Positions 18,792 through 28,096 of a stretch of DNA of 64,000 nucleotides are shown piece after piece (positions within the stretch are counted from its first letter, which is position 1; each line of letters opens with the position of its first letter). Location of the stretch: positions 1 through 64,000 of the forward strand of contig MVQO01000191.1 of assembly GCA_002067585.1 (NCBI GenBank), written 5' to 3'. The translations under genes were made by a program, and so were the position numbers. Under the pieces are notes generated by a model that searched no databases, was not told where the DNA came from, and was given only the letters and a program-made list of their open reading frames with translations. This DNA comes from Syntrophorhabdus sp. PtaB.Bin027. Its GTDB lineage: Bacteria > Desulfobacterota > Syntrophorhabdia > Syntrophorhabdales > Syntrophorhabdaceae.

Positions 18792-19607
18792 ATGCCTAGC
18801 TACTTTATTGGTGAATTGTCCGAGACACGATTGTTTGACCTTGTTAAACCTCTGCTTGATGGAAAAAAGTCCGGCATGATCTCGATAAAGGGAAGAGAGT
18901 ACAGTGAGATTCATATCGAGGGTGGCAAGATCATCCACGCCTGGACAAACTATAACACGGGTGAAGAAGCAATCCTCGCCATGATGGAGTGGCGGGTCGG
19001 CCGAGTCTCTTTTGACTGGGAAGTGACAACTGAAGAAAGAACGGTGAACGAGTCGACAGAGCAACTGCTTGCGAGTTGGAAGAATAGAGAAGAAGAATGG
19101 AAAATAATCCGGGAATCAGTGCCATCTCCAGGTGTGATGTTTCGTATCGCAATGCAAGATGGAGTAGAAGACAGGAGCATTACTGGAGATCAGTGGAAGG
19201 TATTAGCGCTATGCAACGGATCAAAACGTGTTTCGGACATTGCAGCAGCACTCCAGTGGGATATGTATAAAACATCCAACACAATCTTTCAGATGGTTCG
19301 GGGTGGTCTCTTAGAGCGGGCTGGAGAGGCGCCGGAAGAGCAAAAACCCTTGCAGAAAAAGACTGTTGGTGAAGGTTTCTTTCCCATGGTGGAAAATGCA
19401 TTAAAAAAGCTCATGGGCCCTATTGCCCCTATTATTATTGATGATATTATTGCGGAAATCGGCGAATCAAGAGAAGCATTTCCTCAGGAAATGGTTGACA
19501 AACTATTGGAAGCAATCGTTTCTGAAATTCCGGATATGGCAAAAAGGGCAGAGTTTACCAAAGTGGTGCATAATGCCCTTGCCAATGACCATAAGATGAA
19601 ATCATAA
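18792..19607 (+). CDS. DUF4388-domain signalling adaptor
   Basis: 271 aa, cytoplasmic. Residues 1-95 fit the DUF4388 pattern (GELSETRLFDLVKPLLDGKKSG, then GGKIIHAWT), a module found with response regulators and PatA-like proteins. Residues 130-185 look like a winged helix (QWKVLALCNGSKRVSDIAAAL). The last 75 residues (ENALKKLMGPIAPIIIDDII) match a helical tail I know only from DUF4388-associated proteins. GGAG-type site present; 14 nt from the receptor gene downstream. Function as adaptor is inference. Confidence 0.72.
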   Translation: MPSYFIGELSETRLFDLVKPLLDGKKSGMISIKGREYSEIHIEGGKIIHAWTNYNTGEEAILAMMEWRVGRVSFDWEVTTEERTVNESTEQLLASWKNREEEWKIIRESVPSPGVMFRIAMQDGVEDRSITGDQWKVLALCNGSKRVSDIAAALQWDMYKTSNTIFQMVRGGLLERAGEAPEEQKPLQKKTVGEGFFPMVENALKKLMGPIAPIIIDDIIAEIGESREAFPQEMVDKLLEAIVSEIPDMAKRAEFTKVVHNALANDHKMKS

Positions 19608-19621
19608 GCAGGAGGGTTCAC

Positions 19622-20599
19622 ATGGCAAACGATACAAAAGGCGGAATGGGACTATTACCGAGGCTTATTATAGGAATCTTCATACCAATCCTGCTCGCTT
19701 TCTTAATTATCAGTAGCATCCTATTTTTCAGTATCAATATTGGCCTGTTTCAGTTCAAAAGCATAAGAGATATCGGGTTCAGTAGTCTTTCAGACCTCAG
19801 CACCGCAGCCGTGAAAGAGTCTACAACCTCTCTGAACAAACTCGGGGAAAGGATTATTTACGAAAAAGCCCAGGACGTTGCCAAACAAATTGAGATTTTT
19901 GTCAAATCTCAGCCGAATACCTCTCTGGCTGTTCTTTCCAAAAACTCCAGACTCAAGGAAATTGCCATTCAAAAGGTTGGTGAAACGGGCTATACTGCTG
20001 TTCATGACAATCGGGGCATTAATTATTTTCATGTCAATCCACAGATTGTTGGAACAGACTTGCATCAACTTGCAACAAAGCTTCCCGAATTCGTGAAGAT
20101 TCTTGATGCAGGTCTTGCAGGTCCTGCCTCAGGGTATTACAACTGGAAGGATGCAGATGGATCAGTTCGCCCCAAGTTTATGGTAAACATTCCTGTTCGG
20201 GGAACTAATCTTGTTGTTGCCGCAACAACATACATAGATGAATTCTCAAAGCCAGCCAAGAATATTGTGGACAAAATGTCACAAATTGAAAAGGCGTACT
20301 CTTCGCAATACAATAATAAATTTGTGATCTTTTATATAATTGTTCTCATTGATCTGCTTGTCTTGCTTGTTGTCATTTATCTCTATTCACATTCTATAAT
20401 CCGGCCTATTCGTTATCTATCTGATGTTGCTGACAAGATCAGTATGGGTGATTTAAAAACCACAATAAAGGTAAAAGCAAAGGGAGAGGTGGCAGTGCTG
20501 GCTGAATCTATTGAAAGGATGCAGACAAGCGTGAAGGCTGCCATTGATCGCCTGCAGAAAAGACGGGACAATGGAAAGCCCCAGGCAGGCAATGGCTAA
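19622..20599 (+). CDS. Cache-HAMP membrane receptor without output domain
   Basis: 325 aa. TM1 at about residues 12-36 (LIIGIFIPILLAFLIISS), an extracytoplasmic Cache-like sensor (about 60-210, with GETGYTAVHDNRG and GTDLHQL), TM2 at about 235-258, then a HAMP linker (SIIRPIRYLSDVADKISMGD to about 310). The protein stops there: no kinase, methyl-accepting or cyclase domain. It probably signals through a separate protein, with the DUF4388-type neighbours as candidates. AGGAGG site; 34 nt to the next gene. Confidence 0.85.
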   Translation: MANDTKGGMGLLPRLIIGIFIPILLAFLIISSILFFSINIGLFQFKSIRDIGFSSLSDLSTAAVKESTTSLNKLGERIIYEKAQDVAKQIEIFVKSQPNTSLAVLSKNSRLKEIAIQKVGETGYTAVHDNRGINYFHVNPQIVGTDLHQLATKLPEFVKILDAGLAGPASGYYNWKDADGSVRPKFMVNIPVRGTNLVVAATTYIDEFSKPAKNIVDKMSQIEKAYSSQYNNKFVIFYIIVLIDLLVLLVVIYLYSHSIIRPIRYLSDVADKISMGDLKTTIKVKAKGEVAVLAESIERMQTSVKAAIDRLQKRRDNGKPQAGNG

Positions 20600-20633
20600 G
20601 GTCATGAAAAGAATTTAATTCAGAGGATATGAC

Positions 20634-21797
20634 ATGAGATACCCAAAGGGAGAAGTTGTTCATCAAAATCTGTCAACAGAATATACAGATATACCAGAAC
20701 TGTTAGCAACCCTCTCGTCAGAAGGATTTACTGGTGTTGTAGAAGTTGTACTTGCAAAAGAAACAGGCGCCTTCATTGTTATGGAAGGTAAAGCTCTTGG
20801 TGCGCTTATAGAATCCGAGCCTGATCAGTCAACAACTTTTAGCCAAGAGGCCATGGACGAACTCATTGGCATCGCAAGTAAACAGGCTGGCATCTTGAAT
20901 ATCTATAAATTGTCGCCTGCTCAGGTCGATGCAATCGTTAGCAGGTTTTCCGCTGAAATAGTTTTTAAAGGGTTAACAACCGACTTCGTCAAGTTGGATA
21001 AATTCATTCAGAAGTTAGGCGCAGAACACCATACAGGGTATATAGAAGTATTTACAAAAAAGGGCCAGCCAATGGGTACCTTATTCTTAAAGGAAGGGGA
21101 ACTTATCGATCTTCATCTCCGGTCTGGACTTGAAAGTCCTTCTTTATCGGAACCCAAGGCTATCCCAACTTTTCTGGAAGATGTGATCCATCAAGGAGCA
21201 GTCTTTGATGTTTACAGGAGCCTTGTAACAAATATTTCTTCTGAAACACATGGTGATACGAAATCGATTGGTCAGGTTATAAAAAATGAGGATAGTCCTG
21301 CAACAATAATAGACGCGGAAACCATTCAAGAGTTGGCGGAAGTTGAACAAACAAAAGAAATTGCTGGAGAAAGCATCAACAGTCATGAAAGACTAAATTC
21401 AAATGGCCATAAACAAATATTAGCTGCATTGCAAGAAATCATTGCAAGAGTAGAAAAATTTGTTGACGACTTCTCACAGGAAGGAATTTTTCTCAGAGCT
21501 TTTAAACGGGCTCTTATTGAGAAATCAGATACGTATCCTTTCCTTGATCCCTTTACCGAACAATTTGATTACCGACATGGAGAGATTACACTAGACGAAG
21601 AGGTGGAGCTTGAAGATTTCGCTGCAGGAATTGCAGATTGCTTTAACTTGACAGTATCTCATCTAAAAAAGGAATTTCCGAAGAATATGAATTTATCGTT
21701 AAATACGAAAACAGAACTTGAGTCCAAATTTAAACTCTATCAGGAAGCGATGATGCAATCTGGTGTTCAGTCCGTTCCTCCAATGTTGTTTAAGTAA
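20634..21797 (+). CDS. tandem DUF4388-like protein
   Basis: 387 aa, no membrane segment. Two similar blocks are visible in the first 180 residues: LLATLSSEGFTGVVEVV...MEGKALGALIES and FIQKLGAEHHTGYIEVF...KEGELIDLHLRSG, each resembling the strand-turn core of DUF4388. A polar linker (about 195-265) precedes a helical C-terminal domain (FSQEGIFLRAFKRALIEK onward) rich in charged helices. I do not recognise that last part. Cotranscribed with the receptor by spacing. Confidence 0.7.
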   Translation: MRYPKGEVVHQNLSTEYTDIPELLATLSSEGFTGVVEVVLAKETGAFIVMEGKALGALIESEPDQSTTFSQEAMDELIGIASKQAGILNIYKLSPAQVDAIVSRFSAEIVFKGLTTDFVKLDKFIQKLGAEHHTGYIEVFTKKGQPMGTLFLKEGELIDLHLRSGLESPSLSEPKAIPTFLEDVIHQGAVFDVYRSLVTNISSETHGDTKSIGQVIKNEDSPATIIDAETIQELAEVEQTKEIAGESINSHERLNSNGHKQILAALQEIIARVEKFVDDFSQEGIFLRAFKRALIEKSDTYPFLDPFTEQFDYRHGEITLDEEVELEDFAAGIADCFNLTVSHLKKEFPKNMNLSLNTKTELESKFKLYQEAMMQSGVQSVPPMLFK

Positions 21798-21803
21798 AAA
21801 AAT

Positions 21804-21836
21804 GGTGTTCAATGTCGTTGCATATTGCACCTTTTT
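21804..21836 (+). terminator. possible rho-independent terminator
   Basis: GGTG and CAAT pair with ATTG and CACC across a bulged stem, followed by five T. It closes the DUF4388/receptor transcription unit just before the TPR gene. Confidence 0.45.
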
Positions 21837-21942
21837 CCCTGGATAACCACAAAACACAACAAAAAAAGATAAAGCTGTTGTTTTTTGACGATGATTTGGT
21901 TTTTGTATGGCAATTTAAATTTTAGAGTTGGTGCTGCTTACA

Positions 21943-22854
21943 ATGCAATGGCTTAAAACGGACAAAAGAAAGTCAGCTAAAGCCTGGTTCATCAAGGGCT
22001 GCTGGTATGACAGCGATCCGTCGCAAACAGAGAACGCAATTGCTGCATACAGAGAAAGTATTAAAATTGACAACACCTACACCGATGCTTTTGTAAACCT
22101 CGGTTTTATCTATCTCCGCAAAGAAGAATATGAAGAAGCCTTGCAATGCTTTCAACGAGTGGCAGAGCTGGAGACTACAAAACCAGAAGCGTATAATAAC
22201 CTTGGTTATGTTTATGAAAAGATGGAAAGGTTCGGAAGCGCAAAAAAGATGTACGAACGAACCCTTGAGTTTGATCCTAATGATGTGGAAGCAATGATCA
22301 ATATCGCTCACATTGATGATCTAGAAGGTAATTACCATAGCGCTGTTATCCAGTACAAAAAAGCTATTGAGGTTGCTCCAAATGAGGTAGCACCCCATTT
22401 CTGCCTGGCTGTTCTCTATGATCAACATGATATGTTTGACGAAGCAATAGGAGAGTATGAGGCAACGCTTGAAATCAACCCATACCATTTAAAAGCTCTT
22501 TTTAACCTGGGCAATCTTTTTGCACAGGAAGGTCGGTACAAAGAAGCTATTATGTGTTACAAACGGGCTCTGGTATTGGATGGTGATGATATCTCTGCAT
22601 GGAACAACCTTGGCGCTATCTACGAAGATATGAATGAGCTGTCGCGTGCAGAGTCTATTTACAAGCGGGCACAAGCGCTTAATCCTTACAAAGCTGAAAC
22701 AAATTTTAATCTTGCTAGAATACAGCTCCTGCAACACCAAAAAGACCTCAGTGAAGAAATGCGGCAGGATATAATCCGCAGGCTCAACTTCGTACTTTCT
22801 GTCAATCCTCACAACAAAAGTGCAGAAAGGCTACTCACTGGACTCTTAAAATAA
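21943..22854 (+). CDS. TPR-repeat protein
   Basis: 303 aa built almost entirely of tetratricopeptide repeats; about seven 34-residue units can be read (for example AFVNLGFIYLRKEEYEEALQ, AYNNLGYVYEKMERFGSAK, ALFNLGNLFAQEGRYKEAIM). No signal peptide, so probably cytoplasmic scaffold. Start uncertain: ATG 21943 lacks a clear ribosome site and TTG 21928 is an in-frame alternative. Partners are unknown; convergent with the ATPase gene. Confidence 0.85.
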   Translation: MQWLKTDKRKSAKAWFIKGCWYDSDPSQTENAIAAYRESIKIDNTYTDAFVNLGFIYLRKEEYEEALQCFQRVAELETTKPEAYNNLGYVYEKMERFGSAKKMYERTLEFDPNDVEAMINIAHIDDLEGNYHSAVIQYKKAIEVAPNEVAPHFCLAVLYDQHDMFDEAIGEYEATLEINPYHLKALFNLGNLFAQEGRYKEAIMCYKRALVLDGDDISAWNNLGAIYEDMNELSRAESIYKRAQALNPYKAETNFNLARIQLLQHQKDLSEEMRQDIIRRLNFVLSVNPHNKSAERLLTGLLK

Positions 22855-22941
22855 AAGATTGGCCCCTGCAGTACCACCCAGAATTGTTTTGATTTCTAGC
22901 CTGTATTGTGGAATAGAAGTGGTATTAAAAGCAGAAGAAGT

Positions 22942-24234
22942 TTAACCCTGTACGAATGCTTTCCCAGGTTCTTGCTTGAGCTTCAGGAGGATACACTCCC
23001 GTATGTCACTCCAGATTGTAACAGGGTCCATATCAGCTGTACCAGTCAACTGTGGATGTTTTTGCATAGTCTGAGCAGCCAGGACCCCTGCCAGCTTGGA
23101 ACGATGCTCATCTGTGAATGATTGGGCCTGCTCTATGATGTGTGGTGGAATATTGACGTTAATCCCATACTTTCCTATACTTACCTCTTCCCCGTCTTCT
23201 TTGCTTTCGCATGGCGCTGCCTCGGGTAATGGAGGTTGTGGATCAAGGGCTGGTTCGGGCTGTATAGCTTCCTCTTTCATCATTACAACATTCTGTTCTA
23301 CCTTCGGAGGTTCCACAGGAACTTGTTCTTCAAGGATTGCTTCCCCAGGTTCATCAATATTTTTATCGTCGCTGGATCTCAATCTTGGTTTTCTCTTGGG
23401 CATTGCAGGGCCAGTCAGCTTCTGAAAACGTTCAGAGATTTGCTTGACTATGTTTCCGTCAATCTCCTGGAGGTTGTTGGTTTCTCCTGCCTTCATACAA
23501 AGTTTGCAAATCTTATTGATGAGTCTCGGCACTCCATTTTCCGAATAAATCCAGATTGCAGTGATTGCGTCATCTGTAAATATCTTTTTAGTTGCCCCTG
23601 CAAGGGCTAAACGAGTCTCCACATAGGTTTTGACAAGCTCTTCTGACTCGATCCTTTCGATATTACAGTACGTCCCTATCCTCTGAAAAAGGTTTGCCCT
23701 TCTGGGATGCTCAAGCCTTCTTGCCAATTCTATTTGGCCTGCAAGAACAATGGTAAAAAGGTTTCTATTGTCATCCTGCATGTTGGTGAGAAGTCTTAAA
23801 CTCTCAAGGTTCGCAGGGGACATTGCGTTTGCTTCATCAATAAAGATTAAAACCTTTCTTCCTTCATCGGCAGTCTGAAAAAGTAACTTATTGAATATCT
23901 CTAATAGATCAACTTTTCGTTTCTCCTCGCACTGTTGCCCTGTGAGTTGTCCAATAATTTCTCGTAGAAGCTGAATAAAGGGGATATCCGGGTTTGTTAT
24001 GAACGCAATTTTATACTTTGACGGTTCAAGGGAATCAATGACCATCCTTAGTGACATTGTTTTCCCAAGGCCCACATCACCAACAATAACGGCTATACAT
24101 TCATTTCCTTCCTCAATGGCGAAAAGTGTTTCGGCGATTGTATTTTCAACAGATGTATGGGATGCTACATACATTGATGGATCAGGAACATTGTCGAAGG
24201 GTGGTTTTTTAAGTCCCCAATAATCAAAATACAT
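22942..24234 (-). CDS. ExeA/GspA-like AAA ATPase
   Basis: 430 aa. The N-terminus MYFDYWGLKKPPFDNVPDP is typical of the ExeA/GspA/MSHA-biogenesis ATPase family. Walker A GDVGLGKT, Walker B VLIFIDEA, and the LAGQIELARRL sensor region follow. Unlike ExeA there is no membrane helix or peptidoglycan-binding domain; instead a Pro/Glu-rich linker (about 285-350) leads to a small C-terminal helical domain. The family includes secretion-pilus assembly ATPases and transposition-type regulators such as TnsC/MuB relatives. No transposase is adjacent, so role is open. Confidence 0.85.
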   Translation of the reverse strand: MYFDYWGLKKPPFDNVPDPSMYVASHTSVENTIAETLFAIEEGNECIAVIVGDVGLGKTMSLRMVIDSLEPSKYKIAFITNPDIPFIQLLREIIGQLTGQQCEEKRKVDLLEIFNKLLFQTADEGRKVLIFIDEANAMSPANLESLRLLTNMQDDNRNLFTIVLAGQIELARRLEHPRRANLFQRIGTYCNIERIESEELVKTYVETRLALAGATKKIFTDDAITAIWIYSENGVPRLINKICKLCMKAGETNNLQEIDGNIVKQISERFQKLTGPAMPKRKPRLRSSDDKNIDEPGEAILEEQVPVEPPKVEQNVVMMKEEAIQPEPALDPQPPLPEAAPCESKEDGEEVSIGKYGINVNIPPHIIEQAQSFTDEHRSKLAGVLAAQTMQKHPQLTGTADMDPVTIWSDIRECILLKLKQEPGKAFVQG

Positions 24235-24254
24235 GCCTTGCTCCTTTTTTCTTT

Positions 24255-24854
24255 TTACCGGCTGTCAGCCAGTCCTTGCCTGAGAACTTTTTTTGTTTTG
24301 CTTGGAGTGCACTCCCTGGCTTTTTGCAGCACTTCGCTACGGCTTAAATAATCGAGTACATCTTCCAGCAAAAAGCGTCTCAGTCTTCCCATCTTGTAAC
24401 TCCTGATCTGTTCAGCCTTGACAAGCCTTGAAAGAAAGCTCTTGCTAACTTGCAGCATCTTACATACGTTTTTCGAATCAAGCATGTCAGTTCTCTCTAC
24501 ATGCTTTAAATGAAGGTTGAACACAATCTGCCCATCTTCATACCCCTCGAAGTCGACGTCAATGCTGCCAAGGATTTTTCCAATAAAACAGTTGAGAGCG
24601 CCCTTTGCCTGGATAACTGTACATTGGTCTGGAGTTAATTGAATTCTGATAATATTGTCACCATCTCTTACTGCGCCTCTAAATGGATAAATATGTTGCT
24701 TTCCATTTCCATCCGGGGCAAATCTTTCGGGTACAAAGGAATGCGGGTCAGCTAATTCCTGTGTTTTATCCATGCTTTTTTCTTCACAGAAAAACGAATG
24801 ATCCAACAATGTAGGGCTTTGGATTCTTCTTTTTACAATGCATATTTTGTCCAT
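24255..24854 (-). CDS. HTH (excisionase/MerR-like) DNA-binding protein
   Basis: 199 aa. The C-terminal half carries a helix-turn-helix of the excisionase-like type (LDSKNVCKMLQVSKSFLSRL then KMGRLRRFLLEDVLDYL). The N-terminal 120 residues are unrecognised and contain alternating hydrophobic strands. TTT-ATG start behind AGAGGA; a later Met at residue 28 is less likely. Twenty nt upstream of the AAA gene and led by a strong promoter, so the two form an operon. Confidence 0.75.
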   Translation of the reverse strand: MDKICIVKRRIQSPTLLDHSFFCEEKSMDKTQELADPHSFVPERFAPDGNGKQHIYPFRGAVRDGDNIIRIQLTPDQCTVIQAKGALNCFIGKILGSIDVDFEGYEDGQIVFNLHLKHVERTDMLDSKNVCKMLQVSKSFLSRLVKAEQIRSYKMGRLRRFLLEDVLDYLSRSEVLQKARECTPSKTKKVLRQGLADSR

Positions 24855-24957
24855 AAATACGTCCTCTATGCCTGTATTATCGTCCTTACCTGTTTTCTCC
24901 TTAAGTATTTTTTGTTAATGCCAATAACTGTCTACACACATTGTTAAACCTTCAGGT

Positions 24958-24986
24958 TTTATATAAAGTGTGCCAATTAAGGTCAA
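24958..24986 (-). promoter_or_regulatory. strong sigma70 promoter for HTH-ATPase operon
   Basis: Read on the minus strand: TTGACC, 17 bp, TATAAA, about 100 nt upstream of the HTH gene start. Confidence 0.65.
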
Positions 24987-25396
24987 TGATGTGAGTCACA
25001 CGGAAAACTCAGGTCAAAGATTCAGGCCTTAATCTTCCTGGATTTCCTCAATTTTCCAACACAGCCATAGGTAATACATGGTAATTGGCGATGAATCACT
25101 GTTCTGACAGGTCACACCAGGTTTTTATTGAAAATCTCTCAACGTCTCATTGTCAGTCCGGTATGAACACTGGCAAAGAAAAGACCCTGACTATGTTATT
25201 CTCTGAGCGGGTTGCTGCCATAAGACAGGTCGCAGAACTCTGGTGCATCATGGTTAAAGACCTCTCAGGCTCGAAGTAGAAAACCGGTATCAATCACATA
25301 CAATTAAAAAAAGATACCTGGCTTTAAGCTATGCTTCGCCTTCTGGGGAAGAGCAGGCTGGAACAAAAAACCCTGGAAACTTCATATGTTATTGTC
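24987..25396. other. intergenic between HTH gene and hisF
   Basis: Divergent spacer without a convincing gene. A 64-codon plus-strand frame (25085-25279) lacks a ribosome site and conserved features. The hisF promoter lies at its right end. Confidence 0.5.
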
Positions 25397-25426
25397 TTGA
25401 CTTGTGGACGTCAAACATCTGATAAT
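25397..25426 (+). promoter_or_regulatory. sigma70 promoter for hisF
   Basis: TTGACT, 18 bp, GATAAT, followed by a short leader and the AAAGGAGGG ribosome site of hisF. Confidence 0.6.
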
Positions 25427-25462
25427 ATTGACTCATCCTCGTTTATCTGAAAAGGAGGGAAC

Positions 25463-26230
25463 ATGGATTTTGTGAAGATTATGCCTTGCCTTGACATGAA
25501 GAATGGTAAAGTTGTGAAAGGCGTACACTTTGTAGACTTGAAAGAAGCTGGTGACCCTGTACAGAATGCTGCCTTTTACCAAAAGGAAGGTGCCGATGAA
25601 CTTGCCATGCTTGATATAGCGGCTACTATCGAAAACCGAAAGACAAGGCTTGATTGGGTTAAACAGGTTTCTTCAGTCATTAGCATACCTCTCACTGTTG
25701 GAGGGGGGATAAATAGCCTCGAAGATATTCAACTCGTGCTTGATGCAGGGGCAAACAAGATTTCGATGAATAGCGCTGCAGTGCACAATCCCGGTCTTAT
25801 AAAAGAAGCAACAGATCGCTTCGGATCAGAGAGCATTACTATTGCTATAGATGCAAGGAGAAATGCTGCCCTGGCGTCTGGTTTTGAACTTGTTGTGTCG
25901 GGAGGGACAAAGCCAACTGGAAAAGATGCGGTAGAATGGGCAAAGGTATGTGAGGGTCTTGGTGCTGGAGTTATTTTACCAACAAGCATGGATGGCGATG
26001 GAACCCTTGCCGGTTATGATCTTGAATTTACCAGGGCCATTTCTGATGCGGTCAATGTTCCTGTGGTTGCATCCGGTGGCGCAGGGACTCTCGAACATTT
26101 TTATGAAGGGGTTACGAAAGGGGGAGCACAAATCCTACTCGCTGCATCAGTCTTTCATTATCGAACTCTCAGCATTAAACAGGTCAAGACATATTTGTTT
26201 GAAAAAGGGCTTAAGGTGACATTTCACTAA
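25463..26230 (+). CDS. hisF: imidazole glycerol phosphate synthase cyclase subunit, solitary
   Basis: TIM-barrel cyclase that with HisH makes imidazole glycerol phosphate and AICAR from PRFAR. Both catalytic aspartates can be placed: MPCLDMKNG (Asp11) and IAIDARR (Asp130), and the phosphate-binding ASGGAGTL and LLAASVFH loops are present. Some blocks differ from the common form: LDIAATIENR instead of LDITAS-type, and LPTSMDGDGTLAGYD with Pro where Leu-Thr is usual. No hisH, hisA or hisI is adjacent, and it has its own promoter. A second function cannot be excluded. Confidence 0.85.
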   Translation: MDFVKIMPCLDMKNGKVVKGVHFVDLKEAGDPVQNAAFYQKEGADELAMLDIAATIENRKTRLDWVKQVSSVISIPLTVGGGINSLEDIQLVLDAGANKISMNSAAVHNPGLIKEATDRFGSESITIAIDARRNAALASGFELVVSGGTKPTGKDAVEWAKVCEGLGAGVILPTSMDGDGTLAGYDLEFTRAISDAVNVPVVASGGAGTLEHFYEGVTKGGAQILLAASVFHYRTLSIKQVKTYLFEKGLKVTFH

Positions 26231-26775
26231 AATATGGGGACTAAAACGATATCTTTATAAGAGTTACGACCAGATATCGGTGAACCCTGTGCTTCTGTAC
26301 AAACCAGAGAGGTTGCCGGAACCGTATGCAGTGAAGCCCGGGACACCTGTTTTATTTTTTGTGCCTGATGGGCATTAATAGCACAAGACATCTGATAATT
26401 TCCCCGATATGAATAGATTCACAATAATATTTTTTTGTTAACATTCACACGGTTTTCCTGCCAATAGGCTCATTTGGTGTAATGTCTTTGGAGTAAGCCT
26501 TTTTTCTGATTTAAGAATTCTTATGTGATTTGGCTCTGTCAAGTTTTCCATGCCTCCAGCACAACACCTCTTAAAAGTTTTTAAGATCGTAAAAATCGCT
26601 TTCTGGAAACTATACTACTTTCTCATGAACGGACACTGATGCTGGGCTAATAGGGATCAGGGTTTTTGCGGATGTTTTTGAGGTAATTGACGAGTGCTTC
26701 TCCTGAGGTGGTATTGTGTGGCTATTTTAGATCTCTTTTTTAGCATTAAGCCTATTTTTCTCATGACCTTTTGGA
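26231..26775. other. intergenic, mostly featureless
   Basis: 545-bp spacer between hisF and the convergent aminopeptidase. A 22-codon minus-strand fragment around 26648-26716 reads TTSGEALVNYLKNIRK and could be a vestige of a gene end, but nothing around it continues. No hairpin terminator recognised. Confidence 0.4.
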
Positions 26776-27978
26776 TCAGACCTTGAACTGTCCGTCTTCG
26801 TAGATGACAAGCCTTTTACCCGATGTAAGATGGGCAGTTACTGTTTTCCGCTCAGTGTTGACCAGGTCCCAGTGGAGGGCCGAGTCATTAAAACCCAGCT
26901 TTTCCTTAAGCTGCTTGGTCATGTCAGCCTGATTACCGGTGTAAGATTCGGTGTATGACGATCCCACGGCTATGTGGGAGTTGCCATGTCTTCCGCCAAA
27001 ATTCTCATCAAACAGGGTGTCGGCCATAAAACGGTCAATCCGTGAAAAACGCCTGTCAGTCAATGAGAATTCTCCGATTCGGGATGCACCCTTGTCCATG
27101 GCAAGCTGCTTGATGGCGAACTGCTCACCCTCGTCCGCCTCTATTTTAACAACAGCCCCCTTTTGAAAGGTGAGACGGATCCCTTTCACATAATTGCCGC
27201 TTCTGAAAGAGGGAAGATTGGCATAGTAGGTTCCTTCTGTGCCCCGCCAATCAGGGGAGAAAAAGATTTCAAAGCTCGGGATGTTGTGGCCTGAGACGCC
27301 TGACCATTTTCTTTTTTCTCCGGGCGTGATAGTCAAGTCGATGTTCTTAGCCTCTATATGAAGGGTTTTGATCTTGAGGCTGTTCAGCCATTTCTTAATG
27401 CCATGCACGTTGTTAAGGATCGATTCCCATTCCTGAACAGGATTTTCTTTATCGAGATAGCATGCCTTTATTATCTGGGCTGCATAATGTCTGATAGTCG
27501 TTTTTGCCTGCCAGGCCAGTTCATGGGTTGGAAAGGTGCACAAAGTCCAGCTGTAGAATCCCTGTTCCTCTCTCTTGTCGAGAATGTCCTTCAGCGGTTT
27601 TCGTGACACGAGTACCGTGCCGATTCGTGCCGGATCAATGTCTTTCAGGTGGGTGAGTGATTCCGGGGCTCGAAGAAATATCCGTCCGTTTACATTTTCA
27701 TAGAGCTCCTTTTCGCCTGGTGGAATAAAGACAAGCTGTTTGTCATCTGCTTCTTCAAAGAAACCCTTTTCCATACCAAAGGTAAGGCCCATCCGCTGTA
27801 CAGGGTGCATGCCCATGGCAACAATCTTTTTAAAGAGAATCTCGGCAAGGGGCAGTGCAGGGTTTTCATACTGGATGAGGATGATATCTCCCTTTTTGAA
27901 TTTTGATTTACGGGCTGTTTTTAGGCCCCATAGCAAAACATCTGCGTATTTCTCCAGTTCTGCGGTTGTCAGTACCAT
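26776..27978 (-). CDS. M29-family aminopeptidase
   Basis: 400-aa metallo-aminopeptidase of the thermophilic aminopeptidase family (AmpS/aminopeptidase T). Recognised by the N-terminal KYADVLLWGLKTARKSKFKKGD, the mid-region ITPGEKRKWSGVSGHNIPSFE, and C-terminal metal-site blocks IGEFSL, GGRHGNSHIAVGSSY and LHWDLVN. Cytoplasmic; removes N-terminal residues from peptides. Monocistronic by context. Confidence 0.88.
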   Translation of the reverse strand: MVLTTAELEKYADVLLWGLKTARKSKFKKGDIILIQYENPALPLAEILFKKIVAMGMHPVQRMGLTFGMEKGFFEEADDKQLVFIPPGEKELYENVNGRIFLRAPESLTHLKDIDPARIGTVLVSRKPLKDILDKREEQGFYSWTLCTFPTHELAWQAKTTIRHYAAQIIKACYLDKENPVQEWESILNNVHGIKKWLNSLKIKTLHIEAKNIDLTITPGEKRKWSGVSGHNIPSFEIFFSPDWRGTEGTYYANLPSFRSGNYVKGIRLTFQKGAVVKIEADEGEQFAIKQLAMDKGASRIGEFSLTDRRFSRIDRFMADTLFDENFGGRHGNSHIAVGSSYTESYTGNQADMTKQLKEKLGFNDSALHWDLVNTERKTVTAHLTSGKRLVIYEDGQFKV

Positions 27979-28067
27979 GCATCCCCCTCGGTTGATCTTC
28001 GTTAAACCTCTTTTTTATTCGTAGTGTATTGTTGTCAGGGAATCCCCGCAAACACGCTCATTTGCTA

Positions 28068-28096
28068 CAGCGGAGAATTTCGCTCACCTCCGACTG
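28068..28096. other. hairpin in leader of aminopeptidase gene
   Basis: CAG-CGGAG pairs with CTCCG-A-CTG around a 12-base loop, about 90 nt upstream of the M29 start. It is the one structured element in the 27979-28286 spacer. Function unknown. Confidence 0.25.

Noticed and set aside
25085-25279. 64-codon frame in the spacer before hisF
   Set aside because: No ribosome site and no conserved pattern; Cys/His content looks random.
26648-26716. Possible transposase C-terminal remnant on the minus strand
   Set aside because: Only about 22 codons are readable, with stops both sides; no inverted repeats or further fragments found.
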